45,076 nt of DNA from Mesorhizobium loti (GTDB taxonomy: Bacteria > Pseudomonadota > Alphaproteobacteria > Rhizobiales > Rhizobiaceae). The position numbers and the translations under genes were made by a program. The stretch lies in the NCBI RefSeq assembly GCF_001510895.1, contig NZ_LPWA01000132.1, positions 1 through 45,076 of the forward strand, read 5' to 3'. Shown here piece after piece: positions 1 through 8,001 of the stretch. Every line of letters begins with the position of its first letter. The stretch's first letter is position 1. The notes under the pieces are model-generated. The model was not told the origin of the DNA and searched no databases. It saw only the letters and a program-made list of their open reading frames with translations.

Positions 1-2
1 CC

Positions 3-98
3 TCGCTGCCCAAGGACGCCATCATCGTCGCCCGCTCGATGGGTGCCGCCGAACTGCTCGACTATCCCAGGGACAAGCTGCGCGGCCTGGTGCTTGAG
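3..98 (+). pseudogene. 3' remnant of a PEP-protein phosphotransferase (ptsP/enzyme I-like) gene
   Basis: Read in frame from base 3, 32 codons match the stretch of PtsP/enzyme I just before the phosphohistidine domain's active loop (DAIIVARSMGAAELLDY, then RDKLRGLVLE). In intact proteins this continues as a Gly-rich TSHxxIxAR loop with the phosphorylated His. Here the similarity stops after the Glu at base 98 and the sequence runs into a 20-base palindrome at 109-128. The fragment therefore lacks the active His and the PEP-binding C-terminal barrel. Its 5' part lies outside the window. The frame stays open for a long way afterwards, but only because it shadows the high-GC gene on the other strand. 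It may be a gene broken by the repeat or an assembly junction. The family match is from memory over a short stretch. Confidence 0.55.
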
Positions 99-108
99 GC
101 GTCTCATC

Positions 109-128
109 GGCTTCGCATATGCGAAGCC
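109..128. repeat. Perfect 20-bp palindrome (REP-like)
   Basis: GGCTTCGCATATGCGAAGCC equals its own reverse complement. It sits where the ptsP-like frame loses similarity and beside a second hairpin at 138-160. Short palindromic elements of this kind are common between genes of Mesorhizobium and relatives. Confidence 0.75.
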
Positions 129-137
129 TATTCGCCG

Positions 138-160
138 ACCCTCCCCACAAGGGGGAGGGT
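138..160 (-). terminator. GC-rich hairpin after the binding-protein gene
   Basis: ACCCTCCCC and GGGGGAGGGT pair around the loop ACAA, 8 bases beyond the stop of the minus-strand binding protein. The hairpin resembles the CTCCCC/GGGGAG rhizobial repeats at 3029-3182 and has no U-tract, so it is both a repeat and a possible transcript end. Confidence 0.5.
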
Positions 161-167
161 AAGGCGC

Positions 168-1472
168 TCACAGCGCCTGCGTCGTGTAGTCCCCTTCCGG
201 CTCGTAAAGGCCGTCCTCGATCTTGGTCTTGTGGACGACCTTCAGCTTGCCGCCTTCGACCTTGGAGATGTTCTGGATGCCAAAACACTGGTGGATCTTG
301 CCGTTGAAGGTCTTTGGCCCCTGCGGGTGCTCCGGGCCTTCGGCGAATTCTTTCAGCGCCTCGGTCGCCTCGACCAGCTTGGCGCGGTCTTCCGGCCCCT
401 TGTAGCCGGCATCCTCCATCGCCTTCTTGACGACGTAGAGCGTTTCCCAGCAGCCGAACATGTGGGCGGCGGTGGAGACGTCCTTGGCATCGCCGACGGC
501 GGCGCCATTGTCGTCGATGCCGACGGCGGCGCGGTAGGCCTTCTGCGCGGCGGAATCGTCAGGCTGCGCGTAGCGCGGCGAGCCTTCCCAGAAATGGCTG
601 CCGTCGAGGAATTCGAGGCCGGGGCTATTGATGTCGACGGCTTCGAGCGAATCGATGAAGCCGAAGAGCTGGGGACGTTGCGAGCCGTAGAACTCGCCGA
701 GCTCCTTGACGAAAGTGAGCACCGCCGGCCCGACCATGACGTGGTAGATCACCTCGGTCTCGGCCGGAATCTGCGGGAAGTATTTGGTGAAGGACGACTC
801 CGTCGGCGGGATGGCGATCTGCGCGATGACGTCCGCCCCTTGCGCCTTCAGTGCCGGCGGCAGGTAGTCGCGATGATCGTAGCCGAAGGCGAAGTCCGGG
901 AAGATCTGGGTCACCTTCTTGCCGGCGTTCGCAGCGATCCACGGCGCCATCGACTGGATCTGGCTCTTCACGTCGGTGATGCCGGGCTGGAAGACATAGC
1001 GGTTGAGTTTGGTCGAGGCGACGTGATGGCCTTCGCTGACGACGAAATAAGGGATCTTGTTCTCGCCGGCGGCGGGCGCCGAGCCGATCACGACATGCGA
1101 GAACAGCGTGCCGAAGACGATATCGGTCTTGTGCTGGGTGGCGAACTTGCCGACCACCTCGGCGCCGCGCGCGGGATCGGTGCCGTCGTCCTCGATCACC
1201 AGTTCGACCTTGCGGCCGCCGATGCCGCCGGCGTCATTGATCGCCTTGACGGCGGCAGCGCTCGTCTTTTCGTACCAGCGGCCATAGGCGGCGCCGATGC
1301 CGGTGCGGTGCGACTGGAAGCCGATCTTGATCGGCGCCGAGCTCTGCGCTTGGCTGTAGCGGACGAAGCCTGGCGCCAGCGCAAGGCCGGCACCGGCGGC
1401 GATGCCCTTCAGAGTGGCGCGGCGGGAAAGCGTGGTCTTGGAGAGGTCGAAAAATCCGTTCTTGTCAGCCAT
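168..1472 (-). CDS. ABC transporter substrate-binding protein, branched-chain amino acid type (Tat-exported)
   Basis: The 434-residue protein is a type I periplasmic binding protein of the LivK/Peripla_BP_6 family, which delivers amino acids or amides to a Liv-type ABC importer. The N-terminus carries a twin-arginine signal (SRRATLKG, then a hydrophobic Ala/Gly segment ending near YSQA), so it should be exported folded. The mature part starts APIKIGFQSHRTG and has the family's GGRKVELVIEDDGTDP region. I chose the ATG at 1472 because AGGGGAACGG precedes it and the Tat motif follows at the usual distance; an upstream in-frame start at 1550 would add 26 unlikely residues. No permease or ATPase lies beside it in the window, so it appears to be an orphan binding protein. 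The ligand cannot be told from sequence. Confidence 0.88.
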   Translation of the reverse strand: MADKNGFFDLSKTTLSRRATLKGIAAGAGLALAPGFVRYSQAQSSAPIKIGFQSHRTGIGAAYGRWYEKTSAAAVKAINDAGGIGGRKVELVIEDDGTDPARGAEVVGKFATQHKTDIVFGTLFSHVVIGSAPAAGENKIPYFVVSEGHHVASTKLNRYVFQPGITDVKSQIQSMAPWIAANAGKKVTQIFPDFAFGYDHRDYLPPALKAQGADVIAQIAIPPTESSFTKYFPQIPAETEVIYHVMVGPAVLTFVKELGEFYGSQRPQLFGFIDSLEAVDINSPGLEFLDGSHFWEGSPRYAQPDDSAAQKAYRAAVGIDDNGAAVGDAKDVSTAAHMFGCWETLYVVKKAMEDAGYKGPEDRAKLVEATEALKEFAEGPEHPQGPKTFNGKIHQCFGIQNISKVEGGKLKVVHKTKIEDGLYEPEGDYTTQAL

Positions 1473-1609
1473 GTCCGTTCCCCTGTTTTTTTCAGTCTTG
1501 ACCAGCGATAAGGCGGCTCGATCCTCGCTCGGAGGACGAGAAAATTGCATGTGTACAAACTAAATCACCAAAGCCGTGACCTGGCAAGCGAGCTTCCCCA
1601 GGGACACTC

Positions 1610-3049
1610 TCACCCAGCGGTCGGCGTTGCAAGCAGCCACAGGCCGAAGATCGTGTAGGCGATCATCAGGAGGGTCAGCGGAAGCTGACCGAGCGCCGCG
1701 CGAGAGACTTGCGGGTGCAGCCGCCAGGCAAGTCCATGCGCGACGAGAACCGCCAGCACATGGCCGGCGATGATGACGCCGGCCTGCAAATTCCACAGCC
1801 ACCAGGCCGACTCGGCGCCGGCGACGACGCCTGCCTCGACCATCATGTCGGCGGTGGCGAACAGGTTCCAGCCGAGCGCGAAGGGATCGGATAGCGCGAC
1901 AAGCGCGTATTGGCCGTCGACAAGCAGCACGGTGAGGTAGTGCGCGATGTGATAGGCGAGCGCGATCGGCACGATCGACCACACCAGCAGGCCGGCGGCT
2001 TTGTCGAACGGCTGTGCATCGCCGGCAAGGCGCTGGCCGAGGAAAACGGCAAGCGCGAACACCGCCGCGAGCAGGACGAGAGTCAGCACGAGGCCGAAGC
2101 TGCCGATGCCGATCAACGCGGTGCGGCCCGGAAACTCCAGCGGGTTGATGCCGAACAGGCCGAGCCAAAAGAAGGTTTTTGACAAGCCGTCAAAGGATAC
2201 CGACGACAGCGCTAGCAGGAGGAAGGCGACGCCGCTTGGCAGCAGCGGTTCCGCTGCAAGCAACTTGGCGCCCGGCCAGCAGAGAGTGAGTCGGCCTTCT
2301 TCGCGCTGGAAAGGCGCGAAGCGGGAGACCATGGAGAAGAAGACGCTCAGGAATTCGCCGCGCCGGCTCCAGTCGCCATAGCCGAAGACGAGCATGGCGA
2401 TGAAGCTGACCAGCCAGTAGATACCAGCCGCGAAGGCCAATCGCGCGGGATCGTCGGGTGCCGGGTCGATCAGCTCGAACCAGGCGAAGGCGAAGAACAG
2501 CACGAAGGCCGGCCAGAAACCGAGCCATGACGGCAGGCGTGGTGGCTGAGCTTCATCCTCGCGAAAGCCGAAGACACGAGCCGCGACGCGCCACGGCCCG
2601 TACCATGGGTTCAGCCATGACCAGAGATCGCCGAAAACGCCCTGTAGCAGGGTGAAGCCGGCCCAGAGCAGCGTCCAGACGACCAGCGGCAATGGGTTGG
2701 AGAGCGGGTCGCGGCTGCCAGAGAGGCCGGCGGCGATGAGAAGCGCGAAGCCGGCAAAGGAAATCAGGCTGACGACGGTGCGCGGACCGTCGCCAAAGGT
2801 GAAAATGGACAGGCGTCGGCGCCAGAACCGGTCGAGGGCGGCAGGCGGCAGCAACGCAAGGACGAGGAAGCTGACGGCGACCGCCAGCGCGCCACCGGCG
2901 ATGTAGTAGCCGGTCGGGAGAAGCAGGACATGGCCGCGATCGGAGGCGTGGGCGAAGGCGGGGGTGGGGAGGATACCTAGGACAGAAGTGACAAAGGCTA
3001 ACCTGTAACGACTGCGCTCTACGGCGCCCCCCTCTGTCCTGCCGGACAT
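1610..3049 (-). CDS. Polytopic membrane protein of unknown function
   Basis: About 479 residues with a probable signal peptide ending FAHA (PTPAFAHASDRGHVLLLPTG) and roughly ten to twelve hydrophobic segments. Proteins of this appearance are sometimes labelled fenitrothion hydrolase-like, but I see no catalytic motif and assign no reaction. Conserved-looking features are LWSWLNPWYGPW after a transmembrane segment, YGDWSRRGEFLSVFF in a loop, and several His in the last third (AYHIAHYLTV, AGHVLAVLVAHGLAWRLHP) that could bind metal or haem. The start is uncertain. The only ATG close to the signal peptide is at 3049, inside the intergenic repeat, with GGGGGAG directly against it. It lies between pncB and the binding protein on the same strand. 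Confidence 0.7.
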   Translation of the reverse strand: MSGRTEGGAVERSRYRLAFVTSVLGILPTPAFAHASDRGHVLLLPTGYYIAGGALAVAVSFLVLALLPPAALDRFWRRRLSIFTFGDGPRTVVSLISFAGFALLIAAGLSGSRDPLSNPLPLVVWTLLWAGFTLLQGVFGDLWSWLNPWYGPWRVAARVFGFREDEAQPPRLPSWLGFWPAFVLFFAFAWFELIDPAPDDPARLAFAAGIYWLVSFIAMLVFGYGDWSRRGEFLSVFFSMVSRFAPFQREEGRLTLCWPGAKLLAAEPLLPSGVAFLLLALSSVSFDGLSKTFFWLGLFGINPLEFPGRTALIGIGSFGLVLTLVLLAAVFALAVFLGQRLAGDAQPFDKAAGLLVWSIVPIALAYHIAHYLTVLLVDGQYALVALSDPFALGWNLFATADMMVEAGVVAGAESAWWLWNLQAGVIIAGHVLAVLVAHGLAWRLHPQVSRAALGQLPLTLLMIAYTIFGLWLLATPTAG

Positions 3050-3182
3050 CTCCCCCACAAGGGGGGAGATTAGCAGCTTGGCCGCCGGCGTTTCCCTTCC
3101 AACGCTGGAGATTGGCGAAGGCGGAGATGACGAGATAATCTCCCCCCTTGTGGGGGAGATGTCCGGCAGGACAGAGGGGGGC
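3027..3182. repeat. Inverted pair of a rhizobial palindromic repeat
   Basis: Two nearly identical copies of about 44 bases (CCCCCTCTGTCCTGCCGGAC... at 3029-3072 and its reverse complement at 3138-3182) face each other across about 65 bases. Each copy also holds an internal CTCCCCC-acaa-GGGGGAG hairpin. The structure fills the gap between pncB and the membrane protein and supplies that protein's only candidate ATG. It resembles the intergenic mosaic elements of Rhizobiales. Confidence 0.85.
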
Positions 3183-3239
3183 GCGAAGGAACTCAGCCTA
3201 TCCTTTGCGGGCGATGCTGAACAATGCACCTCCCAACCC

Positions 3240-4544
3240 TCACACCTTAACCAACTGCTCCACCCGCCCCTTCTCGCCAAAAATCCGGAGATACCTTTTG
3301 ATCTCCTTCTCGTCCCCCGTCGCCTTGGCCGGGTTGTCCGACAGCTTCACCGCAGGCCGGCCATTGGCTTCGCTGACCTTGCAGACCAGCGAGATGGCGT
3401 CGAGGCTCTTGGTCTCGGTCGGGGCGCAGCCTTCGAAATCGTTGGTGAGATTGGTGCCCCAGCCGAAGGACATGCGCACCTTGCCCTTGAAGTGACGATA
3501 GGCCTCCTCGATGGTCTCGACCTCGAGCCCGTCGGAGAAGATGAGAAGCTTCTGTTTCGGGTCCTTGCCCTTCTCGCGCCACCAGGAGAGGATCTTCTCG
3601 CCGCCTTCGATCGGCGGCGCGCTGTCGGGGCGGAAACCGGTCCAGTCGGCGATCCAGTCCGGCGCATCGCGCAGGAACGCAGCCGTGCCGAAGGTGTCGG
3701 GCAGCACGATCAAGAGATTGCCGCCATAGTAGCGCTGCCAGTCCTGCAGCACCTTGTAGGGCGCCTCCCGCAATTCCTTTTCGGAATTGGCGAGCGCCGC
3801 GAAGACCATCGGCAGCTCATGCGCGTTGGTGCCGAGCGCCTCGAGGTCGTTGTCCATGGCTAAAAGCACGTTGGAGGTGCCGGTGAAGGCATTGCCGATG
3901 CCTTCCTTCAGCGCCTCGACGCACCAGCGCTGCCACAGGAAGGAGTGGCGGCGGCGCGTGCCGAAATCTGAGATGCGGATGCCGGGCAGCGCCTTCAGCC
4001 GCTCGGTCTTGTCCCACATCTTGGCCTTGGCGCGGGCGTAGAGCACGTCGAGCGCGAACGGGCCGAAGGAGCGCAGGGCGGCACGCGAGCGCAATTCGTT
4101 GATGATGGCTAAAGCCGGGATCTCCCAGAGCGTCGTATACATCCAGGGGCCGCTGAAGGAGAGCTCGAACTGGCCGTCGCGCCTGGAAAGCTCGTATTCG
4201 GGAAGCCGGAAATCCTCCAGCCAGGCCAGGAATTCCGGCTCGAAGATCTGCTTGCGGCCATAGAAAGTGTTACCGCCCAGCCAGATCATCTCCTTCTTGG
4301 AGAAGCGAAGCGTGCGCGCGTGGTCGAGCTGCTCGCGCAATTCGCCTTCGTCGATCTCGTCGGCAAGACGCACCGAGGTCGTGCGGTTGATCAGCGTGAA
4401 GGTGGCGTCGACCTTGGGGTACATGCCCCAGATCATCTGCAGCATCAAAAGCTTGTAGAAGTCTGTGTCCAGCAGGCTGCGGACGATCGGGTCGAGCTTC
4501 CAGGTGTGGTTGTAGACACGCCGCGCTATATCGGTTTTTGCCAT
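3240..4544 (-). CDS. pncB: Nicotinate phosphoribosyltransferase
   Basis: Cytosolic enzyme of the Preiss-Handler route: nicotinate plus PRPP and ATP gives nicotinate mononucleotide for NAD salvage. The 434-residue protein is full length for bacterial PncB. The N-terminus LLDTDFYKLLMLQMIWGMYP is diagnostic. The stretch SDFGTRRRHSF contains the His that is transiently phosphorylated in the family, followed by FTGTSNVLLA. Near the C-terminus IFSDGLEVETI and SFGWGTNLTND form the phosphoribosyl-binding part. The ATG at 4544 has AGGAC four bases upstream. It stands alone, with a repeat on either side. Confidence 0.97.
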   Translation of the reverse strand: MAKTDIARRVYNHTWKLDPIVRSLLDTDFYKLLMLQMIWGMYPKVDATFTLINRTTSVRLADEIDEGELREQLDHARTLRFSKKEMIWLGGNTFYGRKQIFEPEFLAWLEDFRLPEYELSRRDGQFELSFSGPWMYTTLWEIPALAIINELRSRAALRSFGPFALDVLYARAKAKMWDKTERLKALPGIRISDFGTRRRHSFLWQRWCVEALKEGIGNAFTGTSNVLLAMDNDLEALGTNAHELPMVFAALANSEKELREAPYKVLQDWQRYYGGNLLIVLPDTFGTAAFLRDAPDWIADWTGFRPDSAPPIEGGEKILSWWREKGKDPKQKLLIFSDGLEVETIEEAYRHFKGKVRMSFGWGTNLTNDFEGCAPTETKSLDAISLVCKVSEANGRPAVKLSDNPAKATGDEKEIKRYLRIFGEKGRVEQLVKV

Positions 4545-4581
4545 GTCCTGCCTTCACTGCTCAGGCTAGCTTTATTGCTGG

Positions 4582-4628
4582 GCAATTCCGGACGGAAAAC
4601 CGCTACACACTTTTCCTGGAATTGCTCC
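4582..4628. repeat. GCAATTCC...GGAATTGC palindromic repeat, copy 1
   Basis: An element bounded by GCAATTCCGGACGGAAAA and TTTTCCTGGAATTGCTC, with ends that are inverted repeats. The same element occurs at 6973-7042 and 13529-13575. Here it lies in the gap upstream of pncB and downstream of the LysR gene. Confidence 0.9.
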
Positions 4629-4711
4629 AAAGCCTCTTAGCATCGAATTTCCGAAAGTTCTGCCCGCTTTGCCGGCTGGTCCGACAAAAAGCAGGTATGC
4701 AAGTCCAGTCA

Positions 4712-5686
4712 TCAGGATGCCGTCTTGGCGCCGATAACCTTGAGCGCGGGACGTTTCCTGCGGCTCGGCACACGGCCAGCCACGGGGGCATCGGCGCGGC
4801 CCTCGTCCCGCTCCTTTTCGGCGAACAGCCAGTCGATGAAAAGCTGGACGATTGGCGCCGAGCGCATCTCGTTGCGGCAGACGACATAGAAATCATCGAC
4901 CGCCGGCACCGATAGGGTGAAGGGCGCGACGAGCAAGCCCCTGGCGAGCAAGGCGCGCGCGGTGACCGAATCGCCGAGCGCCACGCCGTGGCCATGGACG
5001 GCAGCTTCCGTCGCCATGCGCGCGTCGCCAAGACGATGGCGGCGGCCGCGCTCCAGATCGAGCGCGTCGGCGGCCGCCAGCCAAGTGTGCCATTCGCGGC
5101 CGTCGTCGCCATGCAGAAAAACGTGATCGGCGAGGTCGCGGACACTGCGGATCGGCCGGTTGTTGATCAGCGTCGGGCTGACCACCGGAAACAGCTCGAG
5201 GCCAGACCATTTGCGGATCCAGCAGTCGCTCCAGCTGCCGTCGCCATAGTGCACGCAGACATCGATATCCGGGGCGCGGATGTCTTTGGGATCGTTGGAC
5301 GGGATCAGCGTCAGCTGGATGTCGGGATATTGCGCGGTGAAGGAGCCGAGCCGCGGCGTCATCCACAACAAGAGCAGCGCCGGCACACAGGAGACCGACA
5401 ACGCGCCGGCGCTCGCCGGCCGTGTCATGCGCTGCGTGGCGGCGGCGATGCCGTCGAAGGCGGCCGACACCGCCGGCAGGAATTCGGCGCCGTGCGGCGT
5501 CAGCTTCACGCGCTGACCGGTGCGCTCGAACAGTTTTACACCCAGCGATTGCTCAAGCGCCTTGATCTGGTGGCTGACGGCGCCGTGAGTAACGTTGAGC
5601 TCGCCCGCCGCCTTGGTCAGCGAGGCGTGTCGCGCCGTCGCCTCGAAGGCGCGAAGCGGGTTCAGCGGCGGCAGGCGTTTGGCCAT
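4712..5686 (-). CDS. LysR family transcriptional regulator (GcvA-like)
   Basis: 324 residues with an N-terminal winged helix-turn-helix (LRAFEATARHASLTKAAGELNVTHGAVSHQIKALEQSLGV..LFER) and a LysR substrate-binding domain, of the GcvA/AmpR subgroup judging by the PPLNPLRAFEA start. The ATG at 5686 is clear: AGGAG stands six bases upstream. The C-terminus carries an unusual basic tail (RRKRPALKVIGAKTAS). It is transcribed away from the ureohydrolase gene and shares a 214-base promoter region with it, where a perfect palindrome at 5704-5722 suits LysR binding. By context it probably regulates the ureohydrolase and the transporter genes behind it, and itself. The inducer is unknown. Confidence 0.92.
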   Translation of the reverse strand: MAKRLPPLNPLRAFEATARHASLTKAAGELNVTHGAVSHQIKALEQSLGVKLFERTGQRVKLTPHGAEFLPAVSAAFDGIAAATQRMTRPASAGALSVSCVPALLLLWMTPRLGSFTAQYPDIQLTLIPSNDPKDIRAPDIDVCVHYGDGSWSDCWIRKWSGLELFPVVSPTLINNRPIRSVRDLADHVFLHGDDGREWHTWLAAADALDLERGRRHRLGDARMATEAAVHGHGVALGDSVTARALLARGLLVAPFTLSVPAVDDFYVVCRNEMRSAPIVQLFIDWLFAEKERDEGRADAPVAGRVPSRRKRPALKVIGAKTAS

Positions 5687-5703
5687 GCGCAACTCCTACG
5701 AGT

Positions 5704-5722
5704 TTGTGAGATTTTCTCACAA
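5704..5722. promoter_or_regulatory. Perfect LysR-type operator palindrome
   Basis: TTGTGAGA-TTT-TCTCACAA is a perfect 8+3+8 inverted repeat in the AT-rich divergent region, starting 18 bases upstream of the LysR start codon and about 180 bases upstream of the ureohydrolase start. LysR proteins classically bind an interrupted dyad in such positions and repress their own gene from it. Binding itself is inferred. Confidence 0.75.
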
Positions 5723-5900
5723 CAAAGACCCTAACAATATCAATTGATTTTTCAATGCGGCTGCCCGACACTTTTGCCCGGAACAGCTTCAAGAGACGTG
5801 AAATCCGCAGGGCAGCGGGAAACGATCCAGCCAGATGACGGTTGGCTTGGCAACCGTCCGCGCAGGCAGCGCTGCAAGCAGTCACAGAGGAGGACGAGAT

Positions 5901-6956
5901 ATGGGTTACGATCGCGGCAAGCTCGATGCGTTGCGCCGCAAATATGGCGAGAGCCATGGCGGCGAGATGTTCGACCCGAAATTCCGCAAGGTCGCCGACA
6001 AGATCTTTTCGAAGAGCGGCACGCGGCTGGCACCTTATGCGGGCATCCCCACCTTCCTCGCCGCGCCCTATCGGCAAGTCGCCGCAGACAATCCGGATTT
6101 CGGCGACCTGCAGGTGGCGATGATCGGCGTGCCGATGGATCTCGGCGTGACCAACCGGCCGGGCGCGCGCTTCGGGCCCAGGGCACTGCGTGCCATCGAG
6201 CGCATCGGCCCCTACAATCACGTGCTGGAATGCGCGCCGACGCACGAGCTTCGCGTCGCCGACATCGGCGACACGCCGTTCCGCAGCCGCTATCGGCTGG
6301 AGATCAGCCATGAGGACATCGAACACCGCACCAACCAGATCGTCGATGCCGGCGTGCTGCCGCTCTCGGTCGGCGGCGACCACTCGATCAGCCACCCGAT
6401 CCTGAAGGCGGTCGGCAAGAAGGCGCCGGTCGGCATGATCCATATCGATGCCCATTGCGACACCAGCGGCCTGTTCGACATGACCAAGTTCCACCACGGC
6501 GGGCCGTTCCGCAACGCGGTGCTCGACGGCGTGCTCGATCCCACCCGCACCATCCAGATCGGCATTCGCGGCTCGGCCGAATATCTTTGGGAGTTCACCT
6601 ACGAATCCGGCATGACCGTCGTCCATGCCGAGGAGGTGACCGGCCTCGGCATCCCCGCCATCATCGAGAAGGCGCGCAAAATTGTCGGCGACGGCCCGAC
6701 CTATGTCTCCTTCGACGTCGACAGCATCGATCCGGCCTTCGCGCCGGGCACCGGCACGCCGGAAGTCGGCGGGCTGACGACGCGCGAGGTGCTCGAGCTG
6801 CTGCGTGGTCTCAAGGGCCTCAACATCGTCGGCGGCGACGTGGTCGAAGTGGCGCCGCAATATGACGCGACCACCAATACGGCGCATGTCGGCGCGCAGG
6901 TGCTGTTCGAGATCCTCAGCCTGATGGTGTTCAGCCCGGCAATCAAGAAGGGCTGA
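5901..6956 (+). CDS. speB: Ureohydrolase, agmatinase/guanidinobutyrase type
   Basis: Binuclear-metal hydrolase of the arginase superfamily (351 residues) that splits a guanidino group to urea plus an amine. All six metal ligands are visible: His161 in GGDHS, Asp183/His185/Asp187 in DAHCD, and Asp272/Asp274 in SFDVDSIDPAF, followed by GTGTPEVGGL. FHHGGPFRNAV is the usual substrate-loop region. The first 70 residues are longer than in E. coli SpeB. The ATG at 5901 has GAGGAGGA upstream. Because the next genes import a polar amino acid or amine, the substrate may be agmatine, guanidinobutyrate or another guanidino acid; sequence alone does not decide. The urea could feed the urease at 30-40 kb. 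The symbol names the family, not a proven substrate. Confidence 0.9.
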   Translation: MGYDRGKLDALRRKYGESHGGEMFDPKFRKVADKIFSKSGTRLAPYAGIPTFLAAPYRQVAADNPDFGDLQVAMIGVPMDLGVTNRPGARFGPRALRAIERIGPYNHVLECAPTHELRVADIGDTPFRSRYRLEISHEDIEHRTNQIVDAGVLPLSVGGDHSISHPILKAVGKKAPVGMIHIDAHCDTSGLFDMTKFHHGGPFRNAVLDGVLDPTRTIQIGIRGSAEYLWEFTYESGMTVVHAEEVTGLGIPAIIEKARKIVGDGPTYVSFDVDSIDPAFAPGTGTPEVGGLTTREVLELLRGLKGLNIVGGDVVEVAPQYDATTNTAHVGAQVLFEILSLMVFSPAIKKG

Positions 6957-6972
6957 CGCTCTTTGTTTTCAC

Positions 6973-7042
6973 GCAATTCCGGACGGAAGCTATGGCGAAG
7001 TCGCCAAGCCTAAACCGCGTTTCACTTTCCTGGAATTGCTCT
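6973..7042. repeat. GCAATTCC...GGAATTGC repeat, copy 2, with an inner insertion
   Basis: The same ends as the copies at 4582 and 13529, but about 23 bases longer. The extra bases hold GGCGAAGTCGCCAAGCC, an arm of a second palindrome that reappears at the last bases of the window (45060-45076). It lies between the ureohydrolase and the binding-protein gene and may separate their expression. Confidence 0.85.
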
Positions 7043-7111
7043 GACCAATACGGCCGTCGCGCTGGAGCCGGCGGCCGGTTTCAACAACAAGCTTCCAGCA
7101 GGGGAATGACA

Positions 7112-7912
7112 ATGACACTTCGCAACGCACTGAAATCCACTATCGCGGCAATGCTGATGCTCGGCGCCGCCGGCCTCGCCACGCAGGCAAGGGCCGACGC
7201 CGTCGACGACATCACCAAGGCCGGCGCCATCAATGTCGGCATCTTCTCGGACTTTCCGCCCTTCTCATCGGCCAGCGCCGACATGAGCATCAAGGGCTAT
7301 GACATCGACGTCGCGCAGGCGATCGCCGATTCCTTGAAGGTGAAGCTCAACCTGGTCAGCGTCACCGGCCAGAACCGCATCCCGTATCTCACCGACAAGC
7401 GCGTCGATATCCTGATGAGCGTCGGCTACTCCAAGGAGCGCGAGCAGGTGATCGACTTCGCCGCCGCCTACGCGCCCTACTACATCGCCGTCATCGGCCC
7501 GAAAGCGACGGCGGTCAAAGGCAAGGAAGACCTCGCCGACAAGTCGATCGCCGTCAATCGCGGCACGCTGGAGGACACCTCGCTGACCGAGGCAGCACCC
7601 ACTTCGGCCGATATCCGCCGCTTCGACAACTACAATTCCGTCATCCAGGCCTTCATCTCCGGCCAGACGCAGCTGATGGTCGTCGGCAACGATGTCGGCG
7701 CCCAGGTGCTGGCCAAGCAGGACGCGCTGGAGCCCGAGCAAAAATTCCAACTGCTCACCTCGCCTTCGCATATCGGCCTCAACAAGAACGAGGACCGGCT
7801 GAAGAAGGCGGTGAACGACGCGGTCGCCAAGATGCTCGCTGACGGCAAGCTGGACGAGAGCTCGAAGGCCTGGCTGAAGACGCCGCTCAATCCCGACAAC
7901 CTCAAGGATTGA
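7112..7912 (+). CDS. ABC transporter substrate-binding protein, polar amino acid family
   Basis: 266 residues, type II periplasmic binding protein (SBP_bac_3) that captures polar amino acids or related cations. A Sec signal peptide (LKSTIAAMLMLGAAGLATQARA) precedes the mature start DAVDDITKAGAINVGIFSDFPPFSS. The family's YDIDVAQAIADSL and DFAAAYAPYY segments follow. The second of two close ATGs, at 7112, is preferred because AGGGG lies seven bases before it; the first, at 7106, leaves only one base. It is followed by a strong hairpin and two permeases. The ureohydrolase upstream suggests a guanidino compound as ligand (inference). Confidence 0.92.
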   Translation: MTLRNALKSTIAAMLMLGAAGLATQARADAVDDITKAGAINVGIFSDFPPFSSASADMSIKGYDIDVAQAIADSLKVKLNLVSVTGQNRIPYLTDKRVDILMSVGYSKEREQVIDFAAAYAPYYIAVIGPKATAVKGKEDLADKSIAVNRGTLEDTSLTEAAPTSADIRRFDNYNSVIQAFISGQTQLMVVGNDVGAQVLAKQDALEPEQKFQLLTSPSHIGLNKNEDRLKKAVNDAVAKMLADGKLDESSKAWLKTPLNPDNLKD

Positions 7913-7917
7913 TCCCC

Positions 7918-7955
7918 GAAGCGGTTCAGCGCCGCAAGGAGAGCTGAACCGCTTC
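7918..7955 (+). terminator. Intercistronic hairpin behind the binding-protein gene
   Basis: Two 13-base arms (GAAGCGGTTCAGC at 7918-7930 and its exact complement at 7943-7955) enclose a 12-base loop, four bases after the stop codon. Such hairpins between a binding protein and its permeases usually stabilise or partly terminate the message, so that the binding protein is made in excess. Confidence 0.7.
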
Positions 7956-8001
7956 CACTCTTGTTTCTCGCGCGACGCGCTTTCCAACAGGGCCAATCGC
8001 C

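Noticed and set aside
39..1511. Long plus-strand open frame opposite the binding-protein gene
   Set aside because: Only its first 20 codons (to base 98) look like a protein family (ptsP); the rest mirrors the minus-strand binding protein and has no recognisable domains.
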